Numbered from the stretch's first letter, positions 1 to 7,602 are shown. The stretch: 11,844 nucleotides of DNA from Curvibacter sp. (GCA_003500955.1 DNQP01000010.1:1-11844); one strand, 5' to 3'. The notes: generated from the letters alone by a model not told the origin. Numbers and translations are program-made.

Positions 1-600
1 GACTCGATCAAGTTCTTCGGCTTCGACCTGGGCAAGAAGCTCAACGTCTTCGGCTTCGACGTGGCCCCGGTCACGATGTACTACTACCTCTTCCTCGTGC
101 TGGTGGTGGTCAGCGTGATCATCTGCCACCGGCTCGAGTTCTCGCGCATCGGCCGTGCCTGGATGGCGATCCGCGAGGACGAGATCGCCGCCAAGGCCAT
201 GGGCATCAACACGCGCAACATGAAGCTGCTGGCCTTCGGCATGGGCGCCACCTTCGGCGGCGTGGCCGGCTCCATGTTCGCGGCCTTCCAGGGCTTCATC
301 TCGCCCGAGTCCTTCAGCCTCATGGAGTCCGTGATGATCGTCGCCATGGTGGTGCTGGGCGGCATCGGCCACCTGCCCGGCGTGATCCTGGGCGCGGTGC
401 TGCTGGCGGCCCTGCCCGAGGTGCTGCGCTACGTGGCCGGCCCGCTGCAGGCCATGACGGACGGACGGCTCGACGCCTCCATCCTGCGCCAGCTGCTGAT
501 CGCCCTGGCCATGATCGTCGTCATGCTGCTGCGCCCACGCGGCCTCTGGCCCTCGCCCGAACACGGCAAGATCCGGCGCACGAAAGGGGGGCCGGCATGA
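1..600 (+). CDS. livM: Branched-chain amino acid ABC transporter permease LivM, C-terminal part (5' truncated by window)
   Basis: The reading frame is open from base 1 to a TGA at 598-600, giving 199 residues without the gene's own start. LivM is one of two inner-membrane permeases of the leucine/isoleucine/valine (HAAT) importer. The hydrophobic segments are clear (around residues 26-41, 81-96, 108-134 and 161-178 of the visible part). The loop reading AIREDEIAAKAMGIN is the conserved cytoplasmic coupling helix of LivM/LivH permeases, and the end reading LLRPRGLWPS is the usual LivM C-terminus. The last codon overlaps the livG start (ATGA, 597-600), so translation is probably coupled. The GTG at base 61 is internal, because the frame upstream of it is open and reads as permease. 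Substrate cannot be told from the permease alone; related systems move amides, urea or aromatic acids. Confidence 0.93.
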   Translation, partial: DSIKFFGFDLGKKLNVFGFDVAPVTMYYYLFLVLVVVSVIICHRLEFSRIGRAWMAIREDEIAAKAMGINTRNMKLLAFGMGATFGGVAGSMFAAFQGFISPESFSLMESVMIVAMVVLGGIGHLPGVILGAVLLAALPEVLRYVAGPLQAMTDGRLDASILRQLLIALAMIVVMLLRPRGLWPSPEHGKIRRTKGGPA

Positions 601-1397
601 ACACCGACACCTTGCTGCAGGTCAGCGGCGTCTCCAAGCGCTTCGGCGGTCTGCAGGCCCTCAACGATGTCCATCTGCGCATCCAGCGCGGCCAGGTCTA
701 CGGCCTGATCGGCCCCAATGGCGCGGGCAAGACCACCTTCTTCAACGTCATCACCGGGCTGTACACGCCCGACAGCGGCAAGTTCGAGCTCGCGGGCCGG
801 CCCTACAAACCCACGGCCGTGCACGAAGTGGCGCGCACCGGCATCGCGCGGACCTTCCAGAACATCCGCCTCTTTGCCGACATGACGGCGCTGGAGAACG
901 TGATGGTGGGCCGCCACATCCGCTCGTCCTCCGGCCTGCTGGGCGCCATCTTCCGCACCCGCGGCTTCGAGCAGGAAGAGGCCCACATCACCCGTCGCGC
1001 CAACGAGCTGCTCGACTATGTGGGCATCGGCCACCTGGGCGACTACAAGGCCCGCACCCTGAGCTACGGCGACCAGCGCCGCCTGGAGATCGCACGCGCG
1101 CTGGCCACCGAGCCACAGTTGCTGGCCCTGGACGAGCCGGCCGCCGGCATGAATGCCACCGAGAAGGTGGAGCTGCGCGCGCTGATCGAGCGCATCCGTG
1201 CCGACGGTATCACCGTGCTGCTGATCGAGCACGACGTGAAACTGGTCATGGGCCTGTGCGACCGTGTCACCGTGCTCGACTACGGCCGCCAGATCGCCGA
1301 AGGCACGCCGGCCGAGGTGCAGAAGAACGAGAAGGTCATCGAGGCCTATCTGGGCCACGGCGGCGCCAAGACGGCCGCGGAGGCCACGGCATCATGA
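597..1397 (+). CDS. livG: Branched-chain amino acid ABC transporter ATP-binding protein LivG
   Basis: A 266-residue cytoplasmic ATPase, the usual length for LivG. Visible motifs in order are Walker A GPNGAGKT (39-46), Q-loop Gln88 in ARTFQNIRLF, a signature sequence LSYGDQRR (155-162), Walker B LLALDEP (175-181) and switch His212 in IEHDVKLVM. The phrases DEPAAGMN and EHDVKLVMGLCDR are typical of LivG and separate it from LivF. The start ATG lies inside the livM stop (ATGA) and is preceded by AAAGGGGG at 583-590, a strong ribosome site 6 bases away. Its stop overlaps the livF start in the same way. The signature LSYGD in place of LSGGQ is common in this subfamily and not a defect. It should form a heterodimer with LivF to drive import through LivH/LivM. 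Confidence 0.96.
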   Translation: MNTDTLLQVSGVSKRFGGLQALNDVHLRIQRGQVYGLIGPNGAGKTTFFNVITGLYTPDSGKFELAGRPYKPTAVHEVARTGIARTFQNIRLFADMTALENVMVGRHIRSSSGLLGAIFRTRGFEQEEAHITRRANELLDYVGIGHLGDYKARTLSYGDQRRLEIARALATEPQLLALDEPAAGMNATEKVELRALIERIRADGITVLLIEHDVKLVMGLCDRVTVLDYGRQIAEGTPAEVQKNEKVIEAYLGHGGAKTAAEATAS

Positions 1398-2119
1398 GTG
1401 AGACGAACCGGGACGTGCTGCTGCAAGTCAGCGGCCTCAAGGTGGCCTACGGCGGCATCCAGGCCGTCAAGGGCGTGGATTTCGAGGTGCGACGTGGCGA
1501 GCTGGTCTGCCTGATCGGCTCCAATGGTGCGGGCAAGACCAGCACCATGAAGGCCGTCACCGGCAGCCTGCCCTGTGCCGGCTCGGTGCACTACCTGGGC
1601 AAGACGCTGCGCGGCCAGGGCCCCTGGGACCTGGTGCGTCAGGGCCTGGCCATGGTGCCCGAAGGCCGGGGTGTCTTCACGCGCATGAGCATTCACGAGA
1701 ACCTGCTCATGGGCGCCTTTGTGCGCGCCGATGCGGACGGCATCGCCGCCGACCTGGACCGCGCCTACAACCTGTTCCCGCGCCTCAAGGAGCGTCAGGC
1801 CCAGTTGGCCGGCACACTCAGCGGCGGCGAGCAGCAGATGCTGGCCATGGGCCGTGCGCTCATGAGCCGGCCCCAGCTGCTGCTGTTGGATGAGCCGTCC
1901 ATGGGCCTGAGCCCCATCATGGTCGACAAGATCTTCGAGGTCGTGCGCGAAGTGCACAGCCAGGGCACCACGGTGCTGCTGGTGGAGCAGAACGCCAGTC
2001 GGGCCCTCAGCATTGCCGACCGTGGTTACGTCATGGAGTCCGGCCTCATCACGCTCAACGGCCAGGCACAGCAACTGCTGCACGACCCGGCCGTGCGCGC
2101 CGCCTACCTGGGCGAATAA
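1394..2119 (+). CDS. livF: Branched-chain amino acid ABC transporter ATP-binding protein LivF
   Basis: A 241-residue ATPase, the second nucleotide-binding subunit of the importer. Motifs: Walker A GSNGAGKT (42-49), the LivF hallmark PEGRGVF (89-95), signature LSGGEQ (142-147), Walker B LLLLDEP (162-168) followed by SMGLSP, and VEQN (197-200). Gln199 sits where most ABC ATPases have the switch His; this is normal in LivF. The ATG at 1394 overlaps the livG TGA (1395-1397), which fixes the start; a longer in-frame reading back to 1256 lies wholly inside livG and is not used. An 82-base gap follows with no clear terminator, so read-through into the next gene cannot be excluded. Confidence 0.96.
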   Translation: MSETNRDVLLQVSGLKVAYGGIQAVKGVDFEVRRGELVCLIGSNGAGKTSTMKAVTGSLPCAGSVHYLGKTLRGQGPWDLVRQGLAMVPEGRGVFTRMSIHENLLMGAFVRADADGIAADLDRAYNLFPRLKERQAQLAGTLSGGEQQMLAMGRALMSRPQLLLLDEPSMGLSPIMVDKIFEVVREVHSQGTTVLLVEQNASRALSIADRGYVMESGLITLNGQAQQLLHDPAVRAAYLGE

Positions 2120-2201
2120 AGCAGCAACGCGCTCGGATTTCCGGATTTCCATACCTTGGCCGTATAGGATCAGGTTGTTCCTGCATCTGACGGAGTGCAT
2201 C

Positions 2202-3084
<883 letters not shown>

Positions 3085-3121
3085 AGTACACGCACGCAGG
3101 TTGCGACGGCGGGTTACGCGG

Positions 3122-4426
3122 TCAAGGTGCCTTGCCCGTGGCGATGTCCATGATGAGACGGGTGGCCAGGTACAGCCGCGGCTCGATGGAATCGATCAGG
3201 ATGTATTCCGCATTGGTGGTATGGGCGCCGAAACCCCGCAGGCCCATGCGCTCAATCACTGGCGCCGTGGTACGCAGCGCGGCAAAGGCGGCATCGGTGC
3301 CGCCGCCCTCCGCCTTGTCGTCGACCACCAGCGTCTGGCCGATTTCCCGGTAGATCCCTTGGGCATGGGCCGCCAGCGCGCGGGACGCCGCGGTGGCTTC
3401 CAGCGGCGGGCGGCGATTCTCGATGGTCACGGAGACCTCGGCTTGCGGCAGAAGCTTGTTGGCGATGCGTGCGCGCAGGGTCTTCTCCACTTCCTCCAGG
3501 TCACTCACACGCAACAGGCGGATGTCGGCCCAGGCCTGGGCACCCGGCGGAATCATGTTGCGCACGACACCGGCACGCGACACGGTCCAGTTGACCTTGA
3601 GGCCACGCTCCGGAACGGACAGGTCGCGCAGCTGCAGCAGCTGGTGCGAGAGTTCGTACAGCGCATTGACGCCCAGCTCCGGCGCGCTGCCGGCGTGCGA
3701 GGCGCGACCGCGCACGGTCAGCGTGGCTAGGCCGATGCCGCTGGTCGCCAGGGAAAGCTTGTCTGATTCGACGCGCGAGGCCTCGAAGGACAGGACCACA
3801 TCATGCGCGGCACCCTGTTCGGCAAGATGCTTGCGCGACGCCGGCGAACTGAGCTCCTCGTCACCGTTGATGAACACGGTCAGCACGCCATATTGCTGCG
3901 CTTTCAGCGCCTGCAGCATGGCCACGGTGTGCAGGATGGTGGCTACGCCCTGCTTGTCATCCGCGATACCCAGTCCGTAGGCCTTGTTGCCATCCACCCG
4001 GTAGGGCTGCTGCGCCAGCATACCGGCGGGATACACCGTATCCATGTGCGCGATCAGCAGGATTTTCTTGCTGCCCGTGCCGCGGAAAGTTGCCTGCACC
4101 ATGCGACCGATCTTGCTCGCATCCTCCGGCGTGTCCTCCATGCGATAGACGTCCTCGTCACGGGGTTCGATGTAGCGCACCTCGCCACCCATGGCCTTCA
4201 AGCGATCCGCCACCAGCGCCGACAGCTGGTCGAGACCGGCGCGGTTGGTGCTGCCGGTTTCGATCTCGACCATCGTCTTCAGGGTGTCCATCAACCTGGA
4301 CTTCTCGCTGGCAGCCAGATGACGCACCGCATCCACAGGTTGCGCCTGCAAGGGTCCCAGCGCCAGCAGGGCAAAAGCCAGCGCGGCGCAAGTCCGGTGC
4401 CACGAAGTCAGAACGGCATGTCTCAT
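3122..4426 (-). CDS. Exported M20 peptidase, glutamate carboxypeptidase (carboxypeptidase G2-like)
   Basis: A 434-residue M20-family dizinc hydrolase with a signal peptide (hydrophobic 13-24, LQA|Q after residue 28). The sequence follows carboxypeptidase G2 closely. The metal ligands are His127 (AHMDTVYPAG), Asp156 (GIADDKQG), Glu191 (GDEE), Glu215 (LSFE) and His402 (GFGAHTTNAEY), and the catalytic pair is Asp129/Glu190. These map in order onto the CPG2 set with nearly constant offset. The dimerisation-domain motif RASHAGSAPELGVNALYELS (241-260) is also present. The family removes C-terminal glutamate from folates and N-acyl glutamates; exact substrate is inferred only. The ATG at 4426 begins the signal peptide. 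A GTG at 4468 would overlap the upstream gene's end and spoil the signal, so it is rejected. The gene lies 25 bases after the Bug gene and is probably in its operon. Confidence 0.92.
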   Translation of the reverse strand: MRHAVLTSWHRTCAALAFALLALGPLQAQPVDAVRHLAASEKSRLMDTLKTMVEIETGSTNRAGLDQLSALVADRLKAMGGEVRYIEPRDEDVYRMEDTPEDASKIGRMVQATFRGTGSKKILLIAHMDTVYPAGMLAQQPYRVDGNKAYGLGIADDKQGVATILHTVAMLQALKAQQYGVLTVFINGDEELSSPASRKHLAEQGAAHDVVLSFEASRVESDKLSLATSGIGLATLTVRGRASHAGSAPELGVNALYELSHQLLQLRDLSVPERGLKVNWTVSRAGVVRNMIPPGAQAWADIRLLRVSDLEEVEKTLRARIANKLLPQAEVSVTIENRRPPLEATAASRALAAHAQGIYREIGQTLVVDDKAEGGGTDAAFAALRTTAPVIERMGLRGFGAHTTNAEYILIDSIEPRLYLATRLIMDIATGKAP

Positions 4427-4451
4427 GGTGTTTTCAGATCGTTGGAGGGAG

Positions 4452-5420
4452 TTAATCAACGCGCGCACCGCTGGCCTTGACCAGCTTCTCGTACTTGACC
4501 AGCTCGGTCTTCATGAAGGCCGCGAAGGCGTCCGGCGTGGTCGGAACGGGCTCGGCCATGAGGGCAGCAAAGCGCGCCTGTGTCTCGGGCGCCTGCAAGG
4601 CCGCCACGAAAGCTTGGTTGAGGTGCGCCACCACGTCCCTGGGGGTGCCCGCCGGGGCGACCAGGCCCCACCAAGTGTCCACCGCGAAACCAGGCAGAGC
4701 CTCGGCGACGGCTGGCACCTGCGGCAGCACGGGCGAACGCTTGAGCGTGGTCACCGCCAGGGCCTTGAGCTTGCCGGCGCGGATATTGGCCGAGGCCGTG
4801 GCCAGGTTGTCGAAGTTGAAATCCACCTGGCCACTCAGCAAGGCAAGTTGTGCCGGGTTGCCGCCGTTGTAGGGGATGTGCACCGCGTAGATGCCGGCCT
4901 GCGCCTTGAACAGCTCGCCGGCCAGATGGCCCGCACTGCCGTTGCCACCGCTGCCATAGTTGAGCTTGCCGGGGTTGGCCTTGGCATAGGCGATCAGGTC
5001 CTGCAGGCTCTGGATGTTCAGGCGCTGCGCGGTCTCGGCGTTGATCACCAGCACATTCGGAACGCGCAGCATCTGCGTGATGGGCGCGAAATCCGTGTCG
5101 GCCTTGTAGGGCATCTTGCTGTAGAGCCAGGGATTGACGGCATGCGTGGCCGTGGCCGCGATGCCGATGGTCAGGCCGTCCGGCGCGGCCTTGGCCACCG
5201 CATCGGCCCCAATATTGCCACCCGCACCGGCGCGGTTCTCGACGATGACCGTGCCCAGACTGTCCTTGACGCGCTCGGCCAGCGCCCGTGCGGTGATGTC
5301 GATCGGGCCGCCCGGTGCATAAGGCACGATGAGGCGGATAGGACGCCCCTGGCTCTGAGCCAGGGCTGGCACGGCCAGGACGAAACTGAGGGCTAAAAAG
5401 GCAAAAAGACGGTGCTTCAT
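4452..5420 (-). CDS. Bug/TctC-type tripartite tricarboxylate transporter substrate-binding protein
   Basis: A 322-residue periplasmic binding protein of the Bug family, which is greatly expanded in Burkholderiales. A signal peptide (MKHRLFAFLALSFVLAVPALA, cut after residue 21) precedes family motifs: RLIVPYAPGGPID (29-41), VENRAGAGGNIG (60-71), LNYGSGGNGSAGHLAGELF (153-171), HIPYNGGNPA (181-190) and VDFNFDNLATA (199-209). Length is standard. Bug proteins capture carboxylates, amides or aromatic acids; no TctA/TctB membrane genes are in the window, which is common for orphan Bug genes. The start ATG at 5420 is chosen for its clean signal peptide; a second ATG at 5429 adds three residues. The downstream partner is the M20 hydrolase, and a CRP-type palindrome lies 94 bp upstream. 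Together these suggest a scavenging unit for a glutamate conjugate (inference). Confidence 0.92.
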   Translation of the reverse strand: MKHRLFAFLALSFVLAVPALAQSQGRPIRLIVPYAPGGPIDITARALAERVKDSLGTVIVENRAGAGGNIGADAVAKAAPDGLTIGIAATATHAVNPWLYSKMPYKADTDFAPITQMLRVPNVLVINAETAQRLNIQSLQDLIAYAKANPGKLNYGSGGNGSAGHLAGELFKAQAGIYAVHIPYNGGNPAQLALLSGQVDFNFDNLATASANIRAGKLKALAVTTLKRSPVLPQVPAVAEALPGFAVDTWWGLVAPAGTPRDVVAHLNQAFVAALQAPETQARFAALMAEPVPTTPDAFAAFMKTELVKYEKLVKASGARVD

Positions 5421-5514
5421 GGTCGCCATTGTGCAGAACTCTGAACCCGCTCGCGCCTGGTTCTCACGTGCGAGCCAAGTCAAAGCGGCGCATTCGGGGT
5501 GCAGCCCCGAGCCG

Positions 5515-5530
5515 TGTGAAGTATTTCACA
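5515..5530. promoter_or_regulatory. CRP/FNR-family-type operator, TGTGA-N6-TCACA
   Basis: The sequence TGTGAAGTATTTCACA has perfect 6-base inverted arms around a 4-base centre and matches the E. coli CRP core TGTGA-N6-TCACA at all ten fixed positions. It stands 94 bp upstream of the Bug start codon and 207 bp upstream of the 5738 gene. From distance it more likely serves the Bug-peptidase unit. Binding by a CRP-like or other dimeric regulator is inference; GntR-type factors can also use short palindromes like this. Confidence 0.5.
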
Positions 5531-5725
5531 AACTTGACGGAGGTCTCCCAGTCGGCATCCGCGCGCCTGCCGTGTGACTTCATGGATCCGCAATGTCCTG
5601 GGGAAATACCTGCAAGCAAGCTGGCCCACTTTCCTTTACAAGACTTTGCAGAAACCTGTCGGCCAGCGGGCCGGCCAGGCGCGTTGCGGGAATGTGGAGT
5701 TCTGATTCTCCATATTCCAAGCTCG

Positions 5726-5731
5726 AAGGAG
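5726..5731 (+). promoter_or_regulatory. Ribosome binding site of the small secreted protein
   Basis: AAGGAG stands 6 bases before the ATG at 5738. It decides this start over the upstream in-frame open stretch. Confidence 0.8.
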
Positions 5732-5737
5732 ATCCGC

Positions 5738-6151
5738 ATGAAGACCAAGATGTTGCTCGGCATCCTGGCTATGGCCGCCGCCGGTGTCCATGCCCAGTCC
5801 GCCACTATGGGAGCCGCGCCTGACCCCAGCGCCACACCGCGCGTTGACCAGCGTGAAGCCAAGCAGGAGCGGCGCATACAGCAGGGCGTCAGTTCCGGCC
5901 AGCTGACACCCCGGGAAGCCCATCGTCTCGAACGGGAACAGGACCGCATTGAACGCGTTGAAGGAAACGCCAAGACCGACGGCAAAGTAACCGCCAAGGA
6001 ACGTGCCCGCCTGGACCATATGCAGGACCGTGCCAGCCGCGACATCGCGCGTGAAAAGCACGATCGGCAGCGTGACATGGACCACGACGGCCGCAGGGAC
6101 CGTCCGCAAGCCCAGCACGCTGAACGTGGCGAACGCGGCCGCCGACACTGA
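5738..6151 (+). CDS. Small secreted Arg/Glu/Asp-rich protein with EF-hand-like repeats (function unknown)
   Basis: A 137-residue protein with a clear signal peptide (MKTK, hydrophobic 6-16, VHA|Q after 19). The mature chain is highly charged and mostly predicted helical. Two related segments, residues 53-73 and 81-101, align without gaps at a 28-residue offset, sharing Gly, Thr, Glu, the RL pair, QDR and a final Arg. Each resembles the second half of an EF-hand loop (G-x-hydrophobic-T-x-x-E): SGQLTPRE and DGKVTAKE, the latter with Asn77, Asp81 and Glu88 in loop positions 1, 5 and 12. A third element, DMDHDG (113-118), has the acidic first half of a calcium loop but nothing after it. The C-terminus is Arg/Gly/His-rich. 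I recall similar unnamed proteins in other betaproteobacteria; no function is assigned. A strong terminator follows, so it appears to be transcribed alone. Confidence 0.85.
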   Translation: MKTKMLLGILAMAAAGVHAQSATMGAAPDPSATPRVDQREAKQERRIQQGVSSGQLTPREAHRLEREQDRIERVEGNAKTDGKVTAKERARLDHMQDRASRDIAREKHDRQRDMDHDGRRDRPQAQHAERGERGRRH

Positions 6152-6165
6152 TCGAAGCACGCGTA

Positions 6166-6203
6166 AGAAAGCCCGCTGCGACAGCAGCGGGCTTTCTTTT
6201 TTT
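6166..6203 (+). terminator. Intrinsic terminator of the small secreted protein gene
   Basis: A perfect 14-bp stem (6166-6179 with 6184-6197) encloses a 4-base GACA loop and is followed by seven T residues (6197-6203). It begins 15 bases after the stop codon. Read on the other strand, the inner 9-bp GC stem is followed by TTTCTTA, so it may also stop transcripts that run on from the minus-strand reductase gene and across the repeat array. Confidence 0.95.
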
Positions 6204-6242
6204 GCCAAATAAACGGCTCGACGCGCCACGCAGATCAGGCTG

Positions 6243-6459
6243 TTGTGGCCATGGCCGGCGCTGACGCGCCTTGACTTCGTTGCGCGAAGTTAGCCTATGC
6301 CGTTCGAGGAAGCTTGTGGCTTCGACCCGGCACTCAAGCACCTTAACTTGGCTACGCCAAGTTAGCCTGCGCCGTTCACGCGGGGCTTGTGGTTACGACA
6401 CGCCGCTAACGCAGCTTAACTTTGCTGCGCAAAGTTAGTCTTCACCGCAAGCAAGGCGC
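6243..6459. repeat. Three tandem 71-73-bp repeat units with covarying hairpins
   Basis: The units are 6243-6313 (71 bp), 6314-6386 (73 bp) and 6387-6459 (73 bp). Each begins TTGTGG and contains a CTTAACTT- or CTTGACTT-type arm, a short loop, the complementary arm and then TTAGYCT. Hairpins lie at 6272-6292, 6344-6364 and 6417-6437. Their inner stems read CTTCG/CGAAG, CTTGG/CCAAG and CTTTG/CAAAG, so the pair in the middle of the stem changes while pairing is kept. The loops (TTGCG, CTACG, CTGCG) are nearly the same. The third unit ends exactly where the stop codon of the minus-strand reductase begins, so the array is its 3' untranslated region if transcription runs on. No protein-coding reading is supported here. 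Confidence 0.85.
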
Positions 6460-6475
6460 TTAAGCGCCTTGCTTG
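6448..6475. repeat. Perfect 28-bp palindrome across the reductase stop codon
   Basis: Two 14-base arms centred between 6461 and 6462 are perfect reverse complements (CAAGCAAGGCGCTT and its complement). The TAA stop of the minus-strand reductase (6460-6462) lies at the centre. It overlaps the last 12 bases of the repeat array. There is no T-run after it on the minus strand, so it is not a standard terminator. It could form a 3' mRNA hairpin or bind a dimeric protein. Confidence 0.8.
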
Positions 6476-7521
6476 TCAGCCTCGCTGGTGAAGGAATCGG
6501 CGTAGAACTCTTCGTCGGGCAGGCCGGCCTTGGCGTAGTCGCGGCGGGCCGACTCGATCACGATGGGGGCGCCGCAGGCATAGACCTGATAACCCGAGAG
6601 ATCGGGCTGATCTTCGAGCACGGCCTGGTGCACGAAGCCCGTGCGGCCACTCCAGCCATCCTCGGGCAGGGCATTGGAGATCACGGGCACGTAGGTCAGG
6701 TTGGGCATCTCGCCCAGCTTCTGCAGCACCCAGTCGTTCAGGTACAGGTCGTCGGGGCGGCGGCCGCCCCAGTACAGCGTGGCCGGGCGCGTGATGCCCT
6801 TGTGCTGCATCTGCTCGATCAGGGCCTTGATGGGCGCGAAGCCCGTGCCGGAGGCCAGCAGCACCATCGGTTTCTCGCTGTCCTCGCGCAGGAAGAAACT
6901 GCCGTAAGGCCCCTCGATGCGCAGGATTTCCTTTTCCTTCATGGCCGTGAACACATGGTCGGTGAACTTGCCACCGGGCATGTGCCGGATGTGCAGCTCC
7001 ATGGTCGCGCCGACGGGGGGTGTGGCCGTGGGATTGCCGGCGCGCGTGTGCGGCGCATTGGCCATGGAATAGCTGCGGCGCGCCCCGTCGCGCGGCAGGA
7101 ATTCGACGTACTGGCCGGCATGAAACTGAAAGTTGTCGTTGGCCGGCAGCTGCAGCACCAGGCGCATCACGTCGTGCGACAGGCGCGTCATCTCGTTCAC
7201 GCGCACCGGCATCTTCTTGATCGGGAAGGCGCCGGCCTCGGTGACCTGGCGCGATTCGAGCACCACATCGCTCTGCGGCACGCCGCAGCAGGTCAGCACA
7301 AAACCAGCCGCCTCCTCGGCCGCGCTCAGGGCCTTGTCCTGGTGCGGGCCGTGCACCACGGTGCCCGAGAGCTTCTTGCACTTGCAGGAACCACAGGCCC
7401 CGTCCTTGCAGCCGTAGGGCAGGCCGATGCCGGCGCGGATGCCGGCGGCCAGCATGGCCTCGCCGGGCAAGACCTCGAAACTGCGGCCGCTGGGCTGCAC
7501 GGTGACCTGATGGGAAGACAT
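6460..7521 (-). CDS. 2Fe-2S/FAD/NAD(P)H oxidoreductase (ferredoxin-reductase fusion, AscD-like)
   Basis: A 353-residue single-chain electron-transfer protein with three modules. The N-terminal plant-type ferredoxin domain (about 1-95) has cluster ligands Cys38, Cys43, Cys46 (CKDGACGSC) and a fourth cysteine at 78 or 79. The FAD domain (about 103-210) has the flavin motif RRSYSMAN (148-155). The NAD(P)H domain (about 215-345) has GTGFAP (225-230), YACGAP (314-319) and the FYADSF end. Such proteins pass electrons from NAD(P)H to a partner oxygenase or dehydratase. Homologues in this order are often called CDP-6-deoxy-delta-3,4-glucoseen reductase, but no 3,6-dideoxysugar genes are nearby, so that name is doubtful here. 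The ATG at 7521 has AAGGA about 10 bases upstream. The gene is divergent from 7603, sharing an 81-bp spacer. Confidence 0.9.
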   Translation of the reverse strand: MSSHQVTVQPSGRSFEVLPGEAMLAAGIRAGIGLPYGCKDGACGSCKCKKLSGTVVHGPHQDKALSAAEEAAGFVLTCCGVPQSDVVLESRQVTEAGAFPIKKMPVRVNEMTRLSHDVMRLVLQLPANDNFQFHAGQYVEFLPRDGARRSYSMANAPHTRAGNPTATPPVGATMELHIRHMPGGKFTDHVFTAMKEKEILRIEGPYGSFFLREDSEKPMVLLASGTGFAPIKALIEQMQHKGITRPATLYWGGRRPDDLYLNDWVLQKLGEMPNLTYVPVISNALPEDGWSGRTGFVHQAVLEDQPDLSGYQVYACGAPIVIESARRDYAKAGLPDEEFYADSFTSEADKQGA

Positions 7522-7602
7522 CTTTTCGTTATCCTTGCGCGATCATTTGAAATAGAAGACGCAATTTTGCCAGCCCTGAATACCCCCCTCGGCGCGCTGC
7601 CC

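Larger units (their letters stand above)
5421..5737. other. Divergent intergenic region, 317 bp
   Basis: This is the spacer between the minus-strand Bug gene and the plus-strand small secreted protein. No convincing gene was found in it. It holds the CRP-type palindrome (5515-5530) and a small GC hairpin (CGGGG-TGCAG-CCCCG, 5495-5509). The AAGGAG ribosome site of the 5738 gene lies at 5726-5731. A TTGACT on the minus strand (complement of 5478-5483) is a possible -35 for the Bug gene, but I see no good -10 at the right spacing. The frame of the 5738 gene is open back to 5429, but that stretch has no export signal or recognisable domain and is treated as non-coding. Confidence 0.6.

Noticed and set aside
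429..1358. Long minus-strand open frame (309 codons) opposite livM/livG
   Set aside because: It lies antisense to clear ABC transporter coding sequence and has no recognisable domain; long antisense frames are expected at this GC content.
1991..1993. Gln instead of switch His in LivF (VEQN)
   Set aside because: This substitution is usual in LivF-type ATPases and does not mark an inactive subunit.
2171..2183. Short inverted repeat CAGG-TTGTT-CCTG before the DUF336 gene
   Set aside because: Four-base arms with no T-run are too weak to call a terminator or operator.
2013..2201. Earlier in-frame start for the DUF336 protein
   Set aside because: It would begin inside livF and place the signal peptide in mid-chain; the ATG at 2202 has a ribosome site and a standard leader.
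3085..3121. Terminator expected between the convergent VOC and M20 genes
   Set aside because: No stem of useful length or T-run is visible in the 37-base gap on either strand.
6243..6459. CRISPR array
   Set aside because: The units are contiguous 71-73-bp repeats with similar sequence throughout; there are no short identical repeats with unique spacers and no cas genes.
6469..7602. Upstream extension of the YeeZ-like gene to a 671-codon frame
   Set aside because: The extra part is antisense to the ferredoxin-reductase gene, and the Rossmann motif begins a few residues after the ATG at 7603.
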